A stretch of 64,000 bases of DNA. It comes from Hymenobacter daecheongensis DSM 21074. GTDB taxonomy: Bacteria > Bacteroidota > Bacteroidia > Cytophagales > Hymenobacteraceae. The notes under the pieces were generated by a model. It worked only from the letters and a program-made list of their open reading frames with translations. It ran no database searches and had not been told where the DNA came from. The translations under genes were made by a program, and so were the position numbers. Below are positions 1 through 7,686 of the stretch, in pieces. The stretch is taken from contig NZ_FQYN01000010.1 in the NCBI RefSeq assembly GCF_900141805.1, positions 102,222-166,221 on the forward strand, written 5' to 3'. Every line of letters begins with the position of its first letter. The stretch's first letter is position 1.

Positions 1-410
1 CCGGGCTCCACGTTCAGGCTGGCCCGCAGGGCTTCGTAGCACTGGCCCGCGTGCCAGGCGTAGTTGGTGAGGCGACCGGCCGCGTTGCGCTCATACTGGG
101 GCGTGTAGCTCTGGCCGGGGCCGATTTCGTTTGGGCGCTCGTAGAAGGCAATGCCCGCGGGCACGGTTGCCGGCTCGCCTGGTATCGTGATGGATTGGGC
201 CGGGCCATATTCGCTGCCGGCCGTCCACTCGCCGATGTTGGGGAATACGGCCGCCACGTCGAAGCGCTGCCCCAGGTAGTCCTTCATCCAGGACACGGCT
301 GATGCTTCCGCGGAGCCGACCAGGCCCAGGTTGTCGCGCACCAGCTGGTACAGCATTTCCTCTTTGATGGCGCTGTCGAGGTCGTCGGAGGTGAGAAAAG
401 AGTAGAGCAT
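1..410 (-). CDS. Phage gp36-like head-tail connector, partial (runs off left edge)
   Basis: An open frame of 136 codons reads leftward without a stop from an ATG at 410 to the window edge, so the C-terminus is missing. The N-terminus begins MLYSFLTSDDLDSAIKEEML and continues with a helical segment ending in KDYLGQRFDV. This resembles the DUF1320 / Mu gp36 head-completion family, in which an N-terminal domain is followed by a helix pair and a 'YL.GRYDV'-type motif. The last visible part (CYEALRASLNVEPG) resembles carbohydrate-binding-like add-ons of Bacteroidota phage structural proteins. The start lies 7 bp after the terminase stop, so it is probably cotranscribed with the terminase genes. 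That it is a gene is well supported; the family is an inference from pattern and context. Confidence 0.6.
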   Translation of the reverse strand, partial: MLYSFLTSDDLDSAIKEEMLYQLVRDNLGLVGSAEASAVSWMKDYLGQRFDVAAVFPNIGEWTAGSEYGPAQSITIPGEPATVPAGIAFYERPNEIGPGQSYTPQYERNAAGRLTNYAWHAGQCYEALRASLNVEP

Positions 411-416
411 GGCAGG

Positions 417-1943
417 CTAGAAAACTTTGGAAGAAACGGTGCGAGCCCCCAGCGTGGGCTCAAAATCACCATATACCTGGCTGGATTCCAGCTTGGCGAT
501 GGCCGTCTGGAGCGCGTCGGGGAAGTCGTCGTGGCAGGAGTAGCCGGGCTCGATGCCTTTGATCTGCTGCAGGCCCCGCTGCACGTCGGGGTTGTGCTTC
601 TCATCCTGATTCACGTAGAATTCGCGGCGCTGCATGGTCGGTAGCATTTGCAGGATGCGGCTGTACTTGTTGCCCTGGGGCCGGTCGTCGAAGATGATGG
701 GCAGCCGCCAGCCGTATTCGGTGGCCACGTTCTGCATGGCCAGCTCTACGGCCTGGTTCCAGAACTGGCTTTCGGCATACCACTCCACCACCACGGTGCT
801 GGGCAGGGCTTGCTGGTAGTCGTACATCCAGCACAGGGCCGCTTCCATCTTGCACTGCCGGCAGAATCCGGCAATCAGGTGCTTCTGCCCGCTGAGGGTG
901 AGGCCCACGATGGCAATGGCGTTGGTGTCGGCCGTTTTGCTTTCGGAGTAGGCAATGTCCCACTGCCCCACGATGCGCTCGTAGCGGTTGCGGGGCTTGA
1001 TTTCCGTCCAGGGCAAGTGCTCATCGGTGAAAAGCTTGCCCTCCGTCTTCGGGTCGTTCATATACTCCGTGTCGAAGGCGGCTGTGCCGATGCGGCGTAG
1101 CATCTGATCGTAGAACGCCTTCGTGTAGTAGCTCCAGCTGGGCTGGCCCTGCTCATCCAGCGCATTGACTTGGAACGTCTCGAATGCGTCGTTCTCTGCC
1201 AGGCAGCTGAGAATCGTGTAGGAGCCGATCAGGTTTTGAGCCATCTGGAAGCGGCCGCCCTCGGCACCCATTGCCGGGATGAGCGCCCGCAGTACCCAGC
1301 GCACCGACTTATCGACTTGCTTAGGGTTGTTTATTTCCTCATCATCGTCCACATCATCGAGCACGAGGTAGTTCGGGCGCTGAGGGCCGTTACGCTTACC
1401 ACGAGGCGACTGGCCTTTGCCCAGGGCGAAGAACTTGCCCCCGCGCTTCGTGCGGAAGTTGCCCTTTGCCCAGTTGCCCTCATCCAGCATAGGGCCGAAG
1501 TCAGCCAGCAGCTGAGGGTTGCCCTCGAATTCCGCCTGCAGGTCAGACAGCAGCACTTTCGCGTCGAAGAGGCTCTTACCCACCAGAATCATACACATCG
1601 GCTCTTCGTGGAAGAGGTGCAGCCAGATGGGCTCTATTACATCGACGTGGGTGGACTTGGCAGAGCCGCGAAACCACTTGCGCAGCAGCGCAATATTCTT
1701 GTCGCGGCGCACCTTATTGGCGGCCTTGACATGGAAGGGTGCACAGTCTGATTTTGCCCAGTGCGGGAAGTACTGGTTGACCAGATAGTTATAGTCATTC
1801 TTGGCCCGCTTGATACGCTCTTCCTTCTCCTCAGCACGGTGCTGCACTTCAGGCCGGGCGCTGTCTTTGATGATAGCCAGCTGGTCCTGGTAGCGCTGAA
1901 GGGCTACCAGCTCTTCCTTTCGCGTGGGCTTGGTCTTAGCCAT
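417..1943 (-). CDS. terL: Phage terminase large subunit
   Basis: This 508-residue protein is the ATP-driven DNA packaging motor and headful/site nuclease of the prophage. Visible motifs are a Walker A-like FRGSAKST (residues 91-98), a Walker B strand YLVLDDVDDDEE starting near residue 192, and a C-terminal RNase H-like nuclease start GQWDIAYSESKTADTNAIAI with the first metal-binding Asp. Length and motif spacing are normal for TerL of Mu-like and related contractile phages. Its ATG overlaps the end of the small-subunit gene by 8 bp, which suggests translational coupling. The packaging genes lie on the strand opposite to the capsid and tail genes. Confidence 0.9.
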   Translation of the reverse strand: MAKTKPTRKEELVALQRYQDQLAIIKDSARPEVQHRAEEKEERIKRAKNDYNYLVNQYFPHWAKSDCAPFHVKAANKVRRDKNIALLRKWFRGSAKSTHVDVIEPIWLHLFHEEPMCMILVGKSLFDAKVLLSDLQAEFEGNPQLLADFGPMLDEGNWAKGNFRTKRGGKFFALGKGQSPRGKRNGPQRPNYLVLDDVDDDEEINNPKQVDKSVRWVLRALIPAMGAEGGRFQMAQNLIGSYTILSCLAENDAFETFQVNALDEQGQPSWSYYTKAFYDQMLRRIGTAAFDTEYMNDPKTEGKLFTDEHLPWTEIKPRNRYERIVGQWDIAYSESKTADTNAIAIVGLTLSGQKHLIAGFCRQCKMEAALCWMYDYQQALPSTVVVEWYAESQFWNQAVELAMQNVATEYGWRLPIIFDDRPQGNKYSRILQMLPTMQRREFYVNQDEKHNPDVQRGLQQIKGIEPGYSCHDDFPDALQTAIAKLESSQVYGDFEPTLGARTVSSKVF

Positions 1944-2382
1944 TGGTGCCGGCTTTGGAGTTTAGGAAGGCACTCTGGCAGTCGGCCAGCTGTCCACGAA
2001 ACGTATGATCCTTGCCGCCCACGAAAAGCATGAATTCCTGGAGCACCTGAATGTAGGTGGTAAGGGAAGTGGACCCCTCCAGCTTCTCAATGGCCATCGT
2101 GATTTTCAGCAGCTCATCCCCATACCTGGTGGCGCTGCCGTCTCGCATGTCGGTCAGGATTTCTTCACTGCGCAGGCGAAGCATCTCCTTCATATTGACC
2201 ACGGCCTGGGTGGTAGTAGACAAGCGCCCCGACCGGAGCACGTCCCACTTTCCGACTTCGGCCCAGGTGGAGAGAGTCTTTTCCGTGACCCCCACCATCC
2301 CGGCAATTTCCTTTTGTGTTTTGCCGCCTTGCAGAAATAGCTCTTTCGCTAGTTCCCGCTCCCTGCTTTTTAGGTTTCCCAT
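1936..2382 (-). CDS. Phage terminase small subunit-like HTH protein
   Basis: This 148-residue protein has an N-terminal helix-turn-helix (KTQKEIAGMVGVTEKTLSTW, about residues 20-40) followed by helical segments. That layout is typical of phage terminase small subunits of the gp27/DUF1804 type, which bind phage DNA and load the large subunit. It is immediately upstream of and overlaps terL by 8 bp. The start ATG at 2382 faces the divergent control region 2383-2567. A transcription-regulator role cannot be excluded from the HTH alone, but position and length favour the packaging subunit. Confidence 0.75.
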   Translation of the reverse strand: MGNLKSRERELAKELFLQGGKTQKEIAGMVGVTEKTLSTWAEVGKWDVLRSGRLSTTTQAVVNMKEMLRLRSEEILTDMRDGSATRYGDELLKITMAIEKLEGSTSLTTYIQVLQEFMLFVGGKDHTFRGQLADCQSAFLNSKAGTNG

Positions 2383-2567
2383 TGCTTGGCTAATGGCGAA
2401 GCTGTGTTTGCTACCATTTAACTACCAGCAAAGGTGCATGATGCACGGGAGGGGAATTTATAATATTCCAATGATTGGTGTTTTTAACCACACGCATTGG
2501 TGTTAAAGACACCAATCATTGAAACCCAATTTTTTAGGCCCGATTTAGCCCGCCAGTTTTGTGGCCT
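2383..2567. promoter_or_regulatory. Divergent control region of phage late modules with operator-like repeats
   Basis: This gap separates the leftward packaging genes from the rightward structural genes and must hold promoters for both. It contains a 13-bp perfect inverted repeat, CAATGATTGGTGT at 2469-2481 and its complement at 2509-2521. A third ATTGGTGT half-site lies at 2496-2503 and forms a tighter palindrome (ATTGGTGT-TAAAG-ACACCAAT, 2496-2516). A separate palindrome, GTGCATGATGCAC, lies at 2434-2446. The arrangement resembles a repressor or activator operator with three half-sites. No clear TAnnTTTG promoter box was found. Confidence 0.55.
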
Positions 2568-3731
2568 ATGGCAGGCATCAAGTCAATAATCGCTGGGTAT
2601 AACGTCACCAATCAAGGGGGCGGGGTCGCTGAAATTTCCATCACGGGTAAGATCGACTGGTGGTCTAACAACTCAGTGGACTTTACGCAGCAGCTGGCTT
2701 TACTGCGGGCTTCGGGCGTGACGGAACTACGCGGCTACATCTGTACGCCGGGCGGGTCGCTCTACGATGCCAATGAAATCTACAACCAGCTTGTGGCCTT
2801 TCCCGGCCGCAAGACCTGTGTACTGGGCGCGTTGGTCGCCAGTGCCGGCACTACGATAGCCTGCGCGTTTACGGACGGCATCGAAATGGCGGCCAACGGT
2901 CAGTACATGATTCATGACCCCTGCGTGTACGTCGAGGGTGGGGAGCGGGAGTTGAAGGCCGCGCTCCAGATGTACTACAACATCCGCAAGGCCGCCATCG
3001 ACATCTACGTGAAGCGCACCGGCCTTGAAGCGGATGAGGTGTCGGAGATGATGGCCGCCACCACCTGGATGAATGCGGAGACGGCCAAAGAGAAAGGCTT
3101 CGTCACGGGCACCACCGGGGCGGAAGACGCACTGCCGACCAACATGGCGCAAGCCTTCACCAGCTACAACTACAAAAACGTGCCAGCGGCCCTGAATCAG
3201 GTGGTAATGGCGCATAGTCTCACCATTCCAACCACAAGTTCGACCATGAACAAGAATACCATCATCGCCTCGATGGGCCTGAGTGCCAACGCCACCGACG
3301 CTGAAGTAGAAACCGCCATTGCTCAGATGAGCGCCGCCAAGATCAAGGCCGAAAACGACCTGAAGGAAGAGCGCGAAAAGGGCAAGAAGGAAAAGGCCGA
3401 AATGCTGGTGGACGCTGGCATCGCCGCCAAGAAGATTCCGGCCGGCCAGCGCGATGCCTTCGTGACCAACGCCGTGATGAACTACGACGCGGTGAAAGCC
3501 ATGCTGGACATCATGCCGGGCGTGGCCCCCATCACCAACCAGCTTCAGCCTGACACCGACACCACCAAGGCCACCAACGCGGCTGGCAACAGCGCTGCCG
3601 ACGACCGCTCGAACTGGACTATCACCGACTACATGGAGAAGGACGGTGCGGCCCTCGCTGTGATGGCAGAGAAGCAGCCTGAAAAGTACCAGGCCCTGGC
3701 CAAGACCTACCAGTACAAGCCCAAAAACTAG
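2568..3731 (+). CDS. ClpP-like phage prohead protease fused to scaffold-like C-terminus
   Basis: The first 190 residues form a ClpP/S14-type prohead protease. They contain the CTPGGSLYDANEIYNQL strand-helix, a nucleophile serine in LVASAGTTIA (Ser92), a His in YMIHDP (His116), and the family motif TTWMNAETAKEKGFV. From residue 227 the protein becomes a charged helical region (NDLKEEREKGKKEKAEM) with a flexible tail, as expected for a scaffolding domain. The head gene order protease-scaffold-capsid fits. An alternative TTG start at 2559 exists, but the ATG at 2568 is preferred. An in-frame internal ATG at 3246 could make scaffold alone. Confidence 0.85.
   Translation: MAGIKSIIAGYNVTNQGGGVAEISITGKIDWWSNNSVDFTQQLALLRASGVTELRGYICTPGGSLYDANEIYNQLVAFPGRKTCVLGALVASAGTTIACAFTDGIEMAANGQYMIHDPCVYVEGGERELKAALQMYYNIRKAAIDIYVKRTGLEADEVSEMMAATTWMNAETAKEKGFVTGTTGAEDALPTNMAQAFTSYNYKNVPAALNQVVMAHSLTIPTTSSTMNKNTIIASMGLSANATDAEVETAIAQMSAAKIKAENDLKEEREKGKKEKAEMLVDAGIAAKKIPAGQRDAFVTNAVMNYDAVKAMLDIMPGVAPITNQLQPDTDTTKATNAAGNSAADDRSNWTITDYMEKDGAALAVMAEKQPEKYQALAKTYQYKPKN
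3246..3731 (+). CDS. Possible nested scaffold protein from internal start
   Basis: An in-frame ATG at 3246 (residue 227 of the protease gene, MNKNTIIASMGL) falls exactly where the protease domain ends and the charged helical scaffold-like segment begins. In lambda (C/Nu3) and Mu (I/Z), the scaffold is made from such an internal start within the protease gene. Translation from here would give 161 residues. This is inference from domain layout and precedent; there is no recognisable ribosome-binding signal to confirm it. Confidence 0.4.
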   Translation: MNKNTIIASMGLSANATDAEVETAIAQMSAAKIKAENDLKEEREKGKKEKAEMLVDAGIAAKKIPAGQRDAFVTNAVMNYDAVKAMLDIMPGVAPITNQLQPDTDTTKATNAAGNSAADDRSNWTITDYMEKDGAALAVMAEKQPEKYQALAKTYQYKPKN

Positions 3732-3792
3732 AAAACCCAACAGCCCCCTTTCGCAAGCCTTCACTCACCCTTTACCACTTTTTAAAACCACA

Positions 3793-4686
3793 ATGGCTGT
3801 TGTAATGAGAGAACTCTTCCTGGCGATGCTGATCGGCAAGCTCAGGAACACCCCGACCTGGATGGGTCAGCTGAAGGACGAGTCGTCCTTCGTAGGTAAC
3901 AACGTGATTCACCTCAACGCAATCGGGGCCGACCCGACGGTGTTGATTAACAACTCGGTGTACCCCATCGCTACGGCTCAGCGCGAAGACACGGACATTC
4001 CGCTGGCCCTGAACAAGTACGACACCACTAACACCCGCATCTCGCAGGATGAGCTGTACGCCATTCCCTACGACAAGCCCGGTTCCGTAATTGAGCAGCA
4101 CAAGGGCGTGCTCGATGAGCAGATGGGTGCCCACGGCCTCTACACCATCGCGCCCCAGGCCGCCACGGCCGCCATGCCGATTCTGGTGACCACGGGTGCC
4201 AACGATGGCACGGGCCGTCTGCGCATGACCCCCGAAGACCTGATCCGCCTGTCGAATGCCTTCGACAACGCGAAAATCCCGAAGCAGGGCCGCATCCTGG
4301 TGCTGAGCAACGAGCACGTCATGGACCTGCAGATTTCCACGCTGGGCTCCTACATCGCGGCCATGTTCCAGAACATCGGCACGGGTACTCTGGCTCCGAC
4401 GCTGTATGGCTTCCAGCTGCATCAGGACCTGTATGCCCCGGTGTACAACCTGACTACCAAAACCCGCAAGGCGTTCGGCGCGGCCACCGCCGGCACCGAC
4501 TCGACCGGCTCCGTAGCCTTCTATGCTCCCGACGCTTTCCGCGCTCTGGGTACGGCGCAGATGTTCTACCGCGCCGCCGACCTCGACCCCGAAACCCGCT
4601 CCAGCGTGGCCGGCTTCCAGGTGTACGGGGTGTGTGCCCCGTACACCCGCCGCTCGCAGGCGGCCATCATCAGCGGTAAGGTCTAA
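3793..4686 (+). CDS. Phage major capsid protein
   Basis: This 297-residue protein directly follows the protease/scaffold gene, the standard place of the major head protein. The sequence is mixed alpha/beta without signal peptide or membrane segments, with stretches such as YPIATAQREDTDIPLALNKY and DELYAIPYDKPGSVIEQHKG, which resemble the E-loop and spine region of HK97-fold capsids in Bacteroidota prophages. The C-terminal part (FYRAADLDPETRSSVAGFQVYGV) fits a capsid A-domain. The identification rests mainly on position, size and this resemblance. Confidence 0.75.
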   Translation: MAVVMRELFLAMLIGKLRNTPTWMGQLKDESSFVGNNVIHLNAIGADPTVLINNSVYPIATAQREDTDIPLALNKYDTTNTRISQDELYAIPYDKPGSVIEQHKGVLDEQMGAHGLYTIAPQAATAAMPILVTTGANDGTGRLRMTPEDLIRLSNAFDNAKIPKQGRILVLSNEHVMDLQISTLGSYIAAMFQNIGTGTLAPTLYGFQLHQDLYAPVYNLTTKTRKAFGAATAGTDSTGSVAFYAPDAFRALGTAQMFYRAADLDPETRSSVAGFQVYGVCAPYTRRSQAAIISGKV

Positions 4687-4791
4687 ATGCCAACCGGCTC
4701 CAATTGGATCGGCCGATTGCTTACTGCTCAGGATGCGACGGATAGCACTGACAAGCAAGAAGCCGGTCCGGTTGGGGCCAACGGGCAATGA
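4687..4791 (+). CDS. Small 34-residue ORF between capsid and amidase
   Basis: An ATG sits immediately after the capsid stop codon (TAA 4684-4686), and the frame stays open for 34 codons, starting MPTGSNWIGRLLTAQD and ending in GPVGANGQ. Its TGA (4789-4791) overlaps the amidase ATG (4788-4790) in an ATGA arrangement, the classic layout for translational coupling. No function can be assigned. The zero-gap start and coupled stop argue that it is translated, even if only as a relay to the amidase. Confidence 0.5.
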   Translation: MPTGSNWIGRLLTAQDATDSTDKQEAGPVGANGQ

Positions 4792-5216
4792 CAACTATGC
4801 GGACTATCACGCACATCGTGCTGCACTGCACGGCCTGCCCGCAGTCGGCCACCGTGGCCAGCATTCTGAACTACTGGCGGCAGGAATTAGGCTGGAAAAC
4901 GCCCGGCTATCACATCATCATTCCGCCCGACGGCTGCTCGCAGCGCCTGGTGCCCGATGAGCAGGTGAGCAACGGCGTGGCCGGCCACAATGCCCGCAGC
5001 CTCCACGTCAGCTACATCGGCGGCGTGGATGGCCAGGGCCGCCCCCTCGACAACCGCACGCCGGCCCAGCTGGCAGAGATGGAGCGCATCGTGCGGCGCT
5101 GGAAAGCCCAGCATCCAAACGCCCAGGTGGTGGGGCACCGGGATTTTCCCGGCGTTACCAAAGCCTGCCCCTGCTTCGATGCCCTCACCTGGTGGGCTTC
5201 CGTGACCAGAAAATAG
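4788..5216 (+). CDS. N-acetylmuramoyl-L-alanine amidase (T7 lysozyme-like endolysin)
   Basis: This 142-residue amidase_2/PGRP-fold enzyme cleaves the lactoyl-Ala bond of peptidoglycan. Likely zinc ligands are His13 in IVLHCTA, His117 in VVGHRDFPG and Cys127 in TKACPCFD; Tyr41 and Lys125 match the catalytic Tyr/Lys of T7 lysozyme. There is no signal peptide, so release would need a holin, which fits the membrane protein gene next door. Together they form the lysis cassette, placed between head and tail genes. The start overlaps the preceding small ORF by 4 bp. Confidence 0.9.
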   Translation: MTTMRTITHIVLHCTACPQSATVASILNYWRQELGWKTPGYHIIIPPDGCSQRLVPDEQVSNGVAGHNARSLHVSYIGGVDGQGRPLDNRTPAQLAEMERIVRRWKAQHPNAQVVGHRDFPGVTKACPCFDALTWWASVTRK

Positions 5217-5240
5217 GGATTTGTCCTCTTCCAAGAACTT

Positions 5241-5915
5241 ATGAATCGACTCTTAACCAACGTGACCAAGGGCTGGCTGACCAGCCTGATCGGGGTCATC
5301 ATCATTTGCGCGGCGCTGGCCAGCGTGTTTACCAAAAATATCAGCTGGGGCGATGCCGCCTTGGGGATGGCGGTCGGCGTGACCCTGCTGGGTATGCCGA
5401 ACCCCACACTGCCCGGAACGGGTGTCGTAGGTGTCCTGGTGTTGCTGCTGGCGTTTGGGGGTTGCGCCACGCAGAAACGCTTTCTGGATAAATACGGCAC
5501 CCAAGGGCCGGCCCCTACCATTGCCGTGACCGACTCGGTGCGCGTGCCGGTGGCGGTGAGCACGCCAGCTGACAGTCTTTCCACCAGCCTCGACATCGAT
5601 AGCCTGGCCAGTGCCTGGAGCCGCGATACGGTACGGCTGGTTAGCGCCGGGGGCCGGGCGGAAGTGGCCTTCGTGAAATCGGCCGATGGCCGCCGCCTGG
5701 AAACGCGGGTGAAGGTGCCGCCTACCATCATCCATGATACCATCACGACGGTGGTGACGCTCTACGGCCAGTGCCCACCCAGCTACACGCTGTCCCCCAC
5801 CTACGAGCCGCCCTTATATGTGCGCTGGTGGGAGTATTTCAAACTCTTTTCGGCCGTACTGGTGCTGCTCTTACTGGTCATTGTCGGAGCGCTCAGGCTA
5901 CTCCGACCGCGCTAG
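5241..5915 (+). CDS. Holin/spanin-like phage lysis membrane protein
   Basis: This 224-residue protein has an N-terminal hydrophobic hairpin (about residues 13-31 and 40-52), a third hydrophobic stretch ending in a lipobox-like LLLAFGGC (Cys75), a Thr/Ser/Asp-rich linker, and a C-terminal membrane segment (about 200-219) with a basic tail. The first part looks like a holin. The part from Met52 onward looks like a separate lipoprotein or spanin-like protein with its own signal peptide. It directly follows the amidase, so a lysis role is likely. No established family motif was recognised, so the role is inferred from topology and neighbours. Confidence 0.6.
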   Translation: MNRLLTNVTKGWLTSLIGVIIICAALASVFTKNISWGDAALGMAVGVTLLGMPNPTLPGTGVVGVLVLLLAFGGCATQKRFLDKYGTQGPAPTIAVTDSVRVPVAVSTPADSLSTSLDIDSLASAWSRDTVRLVSAGGRAEVAFVKSADGRRLETRVKVPPTIIHDTITTVVTLYGQCPPSYTLSPTYEPPLYVRWWEYFKLFSAVLVLLLLVIVGALRLLRPR

Positions 5916-5974
5916 AAACCCCGCCTTAACGGCTTCCAACTGTCACGCTTTTCCGCCTTACCGCATTGCCCGAT

Positions 5975-6286
5975 ATGAATCTTTCTTCCCTTTCTGAGCT
6001 GCAGGAGCAATCCAAAGAGACGTTTGCCGCCCATCCTGGCACGGCCAAGGTCTTCGCCACCGCCGACGGCAACATCTTCCTGAACGAAAACGCCGGGCGC
6101 AACCATGCCCGGCAGGAGAAGCTGGAGCTGCACACCATCGAGCGTGGTGAGGCCCAGCCCGCCGCCACCGAGCCCGCCAACGAGGTGCCGGCTCCGGTCG
6201 ATACCGAAACCCCGGCCGACGAAACGCCCAGCGAGGCCAGCGAGGTGCCGGCCAAAAAGAAAACGACCAAAGCTGCCGGCAACTAG
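5975..6286 (+). CDS. Hypothetical phage protein with Ala/Pro/Glu-rich tail
   Basis: This 103-residue acidic protein lies between the lysis cassette and the sheath gene. The N-terminal half contains GTAKVFATADGNIFLNENAG, which could form a small beta-rich domain. The C-terminal half (residues 50-103) is low-complexity, rich in Ala, Pro, Glu and Thr, and ends in a basic PAKKKTTKAAGN. No family was recognised. Position suggests a head-tail joining or head decoration accessory. An upstream TTG at 5966 is a less likely start. Confidence 0.65.
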   Translation: MNLSSLSELQEQSKETFAAHPGTAKVFATADGNIFLNENAGRNHARQEKLELHTIERGEAQPAATEPANEVPAPVDTETPADETPSEASEVPAKKKTTKAAGN

Positions 6287-6359
6287 CCGGCAGCATTTCG
6301 TCCCCGCCTGACTTGCGGCCCCCGGCCGCCCGCTTTCTCTCCTTCTACCAGTTACTACG

Positions 6360-7640
6360 ATGAACGAATTTCAAGGCCCCCTCATCAGCAAGCCGCGTGG
6401 CCGGCTTGGTCGCCGCAACCCTAGCGCAGATGGCACTATCGGCTTGGTAGCCGGCGGCGTGGCCGCCACCGGCCTGGCCCTGGGCGCTATCCTGAGGCTC
6501 ATTCAGCCGGAAGACGCGGAGGCAGTGGGCATCAACGCGGCCTACGATGCCAACAACAACGTGCTGGTGTACCACCACATCCGGCGCATCTTCCACTACA
6601 ACCCGGATGCCACGCTGTATCTGATGCTGGCCCCGCAGGCCGCTTCGCTCGCCACCATCTGCAACCCCACCGGCGACTATCTGCGCAAGCTGCTTCAGGA
6701 CGATGCCACCAAGGGCGAAATCCGCAAAGCCGGCGTGGTGCTGAACCCGGTGGCCGCCCCGGCTGCCGGCGAGTATACCACAGGCCTGCTCTCGGATGTG
6801 CTTACCGCCATTCCCCAGGCCCAAGCGCTGGTGGTAGCGCTGGCCGCGTCGGCCATCTACATCGACAACATCATGCTCGGCGGCATCCTGAGCCCGACCG
6901 CCAGCGTGGCTACGCTGCCCAACCTGCGGGCTTCGGCCAGCGAGAACGTGAGCGTGTGCATCGCCGCCGATCCGGCGGTGCTGCTGGCCACCGGCCGGGC
7001 TTACTACGCGGAAGTGGGCAGCGCCCTGGGGATGCTCAGCATCCGCAAGGTGAGCGAGTGCCTGGGCTCCGTCGATATTGCCCGCAAGCCGGAAGCGGCC
7101 AAGGGCAAGGACACCTACCCGCTGACCAGCACCGCCACCGGCTACTTCCTCAGCGCCGCCCTGAGCAACGGCAAGCCGTTCGGGGCCTTGTTTGAGGCCG
7201 AAAAAGCCGCGCTGGGCACCAAGGGCTACATCTACGCCGGCCGTTTCCAGGGCCTCGACGGGGTGTACTTCAACGAAAGCCACACCTGCACGGAAGCCGC
7301 CAGCGACTACGCCTACATCGAAGACAACGGCGTGTGGAACAAGGCCACGCGCAACCTGCGGGAAGCACTGCTGCCGGTGCTGCGGGGCGAGGTGGACGTG
7401 GATGCCGCCACCGGCTTTCTGAGCGGGGGCCAGGTGGCCTACTACCAGGCCAAAGGGGCCAAGGCCGTGGGCACGATGGCCGCCGCCAAGGAAATCAGCG
7501 GGGAGCCCGTGGTGCGCATCGAGCCGAGCCAGAATGTAGTGGGCACGGGCACCGTGAAGATGTCGCTGGCCTACGTGCGGCGCGGCATTCTGCGCCAGCT
7601 GGAGGCGGAAGTAGGAGCCATCAACCCGGCCGCCGGCTAA
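6360..7640 (+). CDS. Contractile tail sheath protein (DUF2586-like)
   Basis: The 426-residue product matches the DUF2586-type sheath proteins of Bacteroidota Mu-like prophages. It has an N-terminal arm (NPSADGTIGLVAGGVA), a Rossmann-like middle with repeated Ala-rich strands (QALVVALAASAIYIDNIMLG), and a C-terminal region RNLREALLPVLRGEVDVDAA that ends in a beta arm used for inter-subunit weaving. It is followed directly by the tube gene, the invariant sheath-tube order in myophages. The protein is the outer contracting layer of the tail. Confidence 0.8.
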   Translation: MNEFQGPLISKPRGRLGRRNPSADGTIGLVAGGVAATGLALGAILRLIQPEDAEAVGINAAYDANNNVLVYHHIRRIFHYNPDATLYLMLAPQAASLATICNPTGDYLRKLLQDDATKGEIRKAGVVLNPVAAPAAGEYTTGLLSDVLTAIPQAQALVVALAASAIYIDNIMLGGILSPTASVATLPNLRASASENVSVCIAADPAVLLATGRAYYAEVGSALGMLSIRKVSECLGSVDIARKPEAAKGKDTYPLTSTATGYFLSAALSNGKPFGALFEAEKAALGTKGYIYAGRFQGLDGVYFNESHTCTEAASDYAYIEDNGVWNKATRNLREALLPVLRGEVDVDAATGFLSGGQVAYYQAKGAKAVGTMAAAKEISGEPVVRIEPSQNVVGTGTVKMSLAYVRRGILRQLEAEVGAINPAAG

Positions 7641-7686
7641 GCCCGGCCGGCCTTTCTCCCATCGTTCATTCAGACTACAGCACCCG

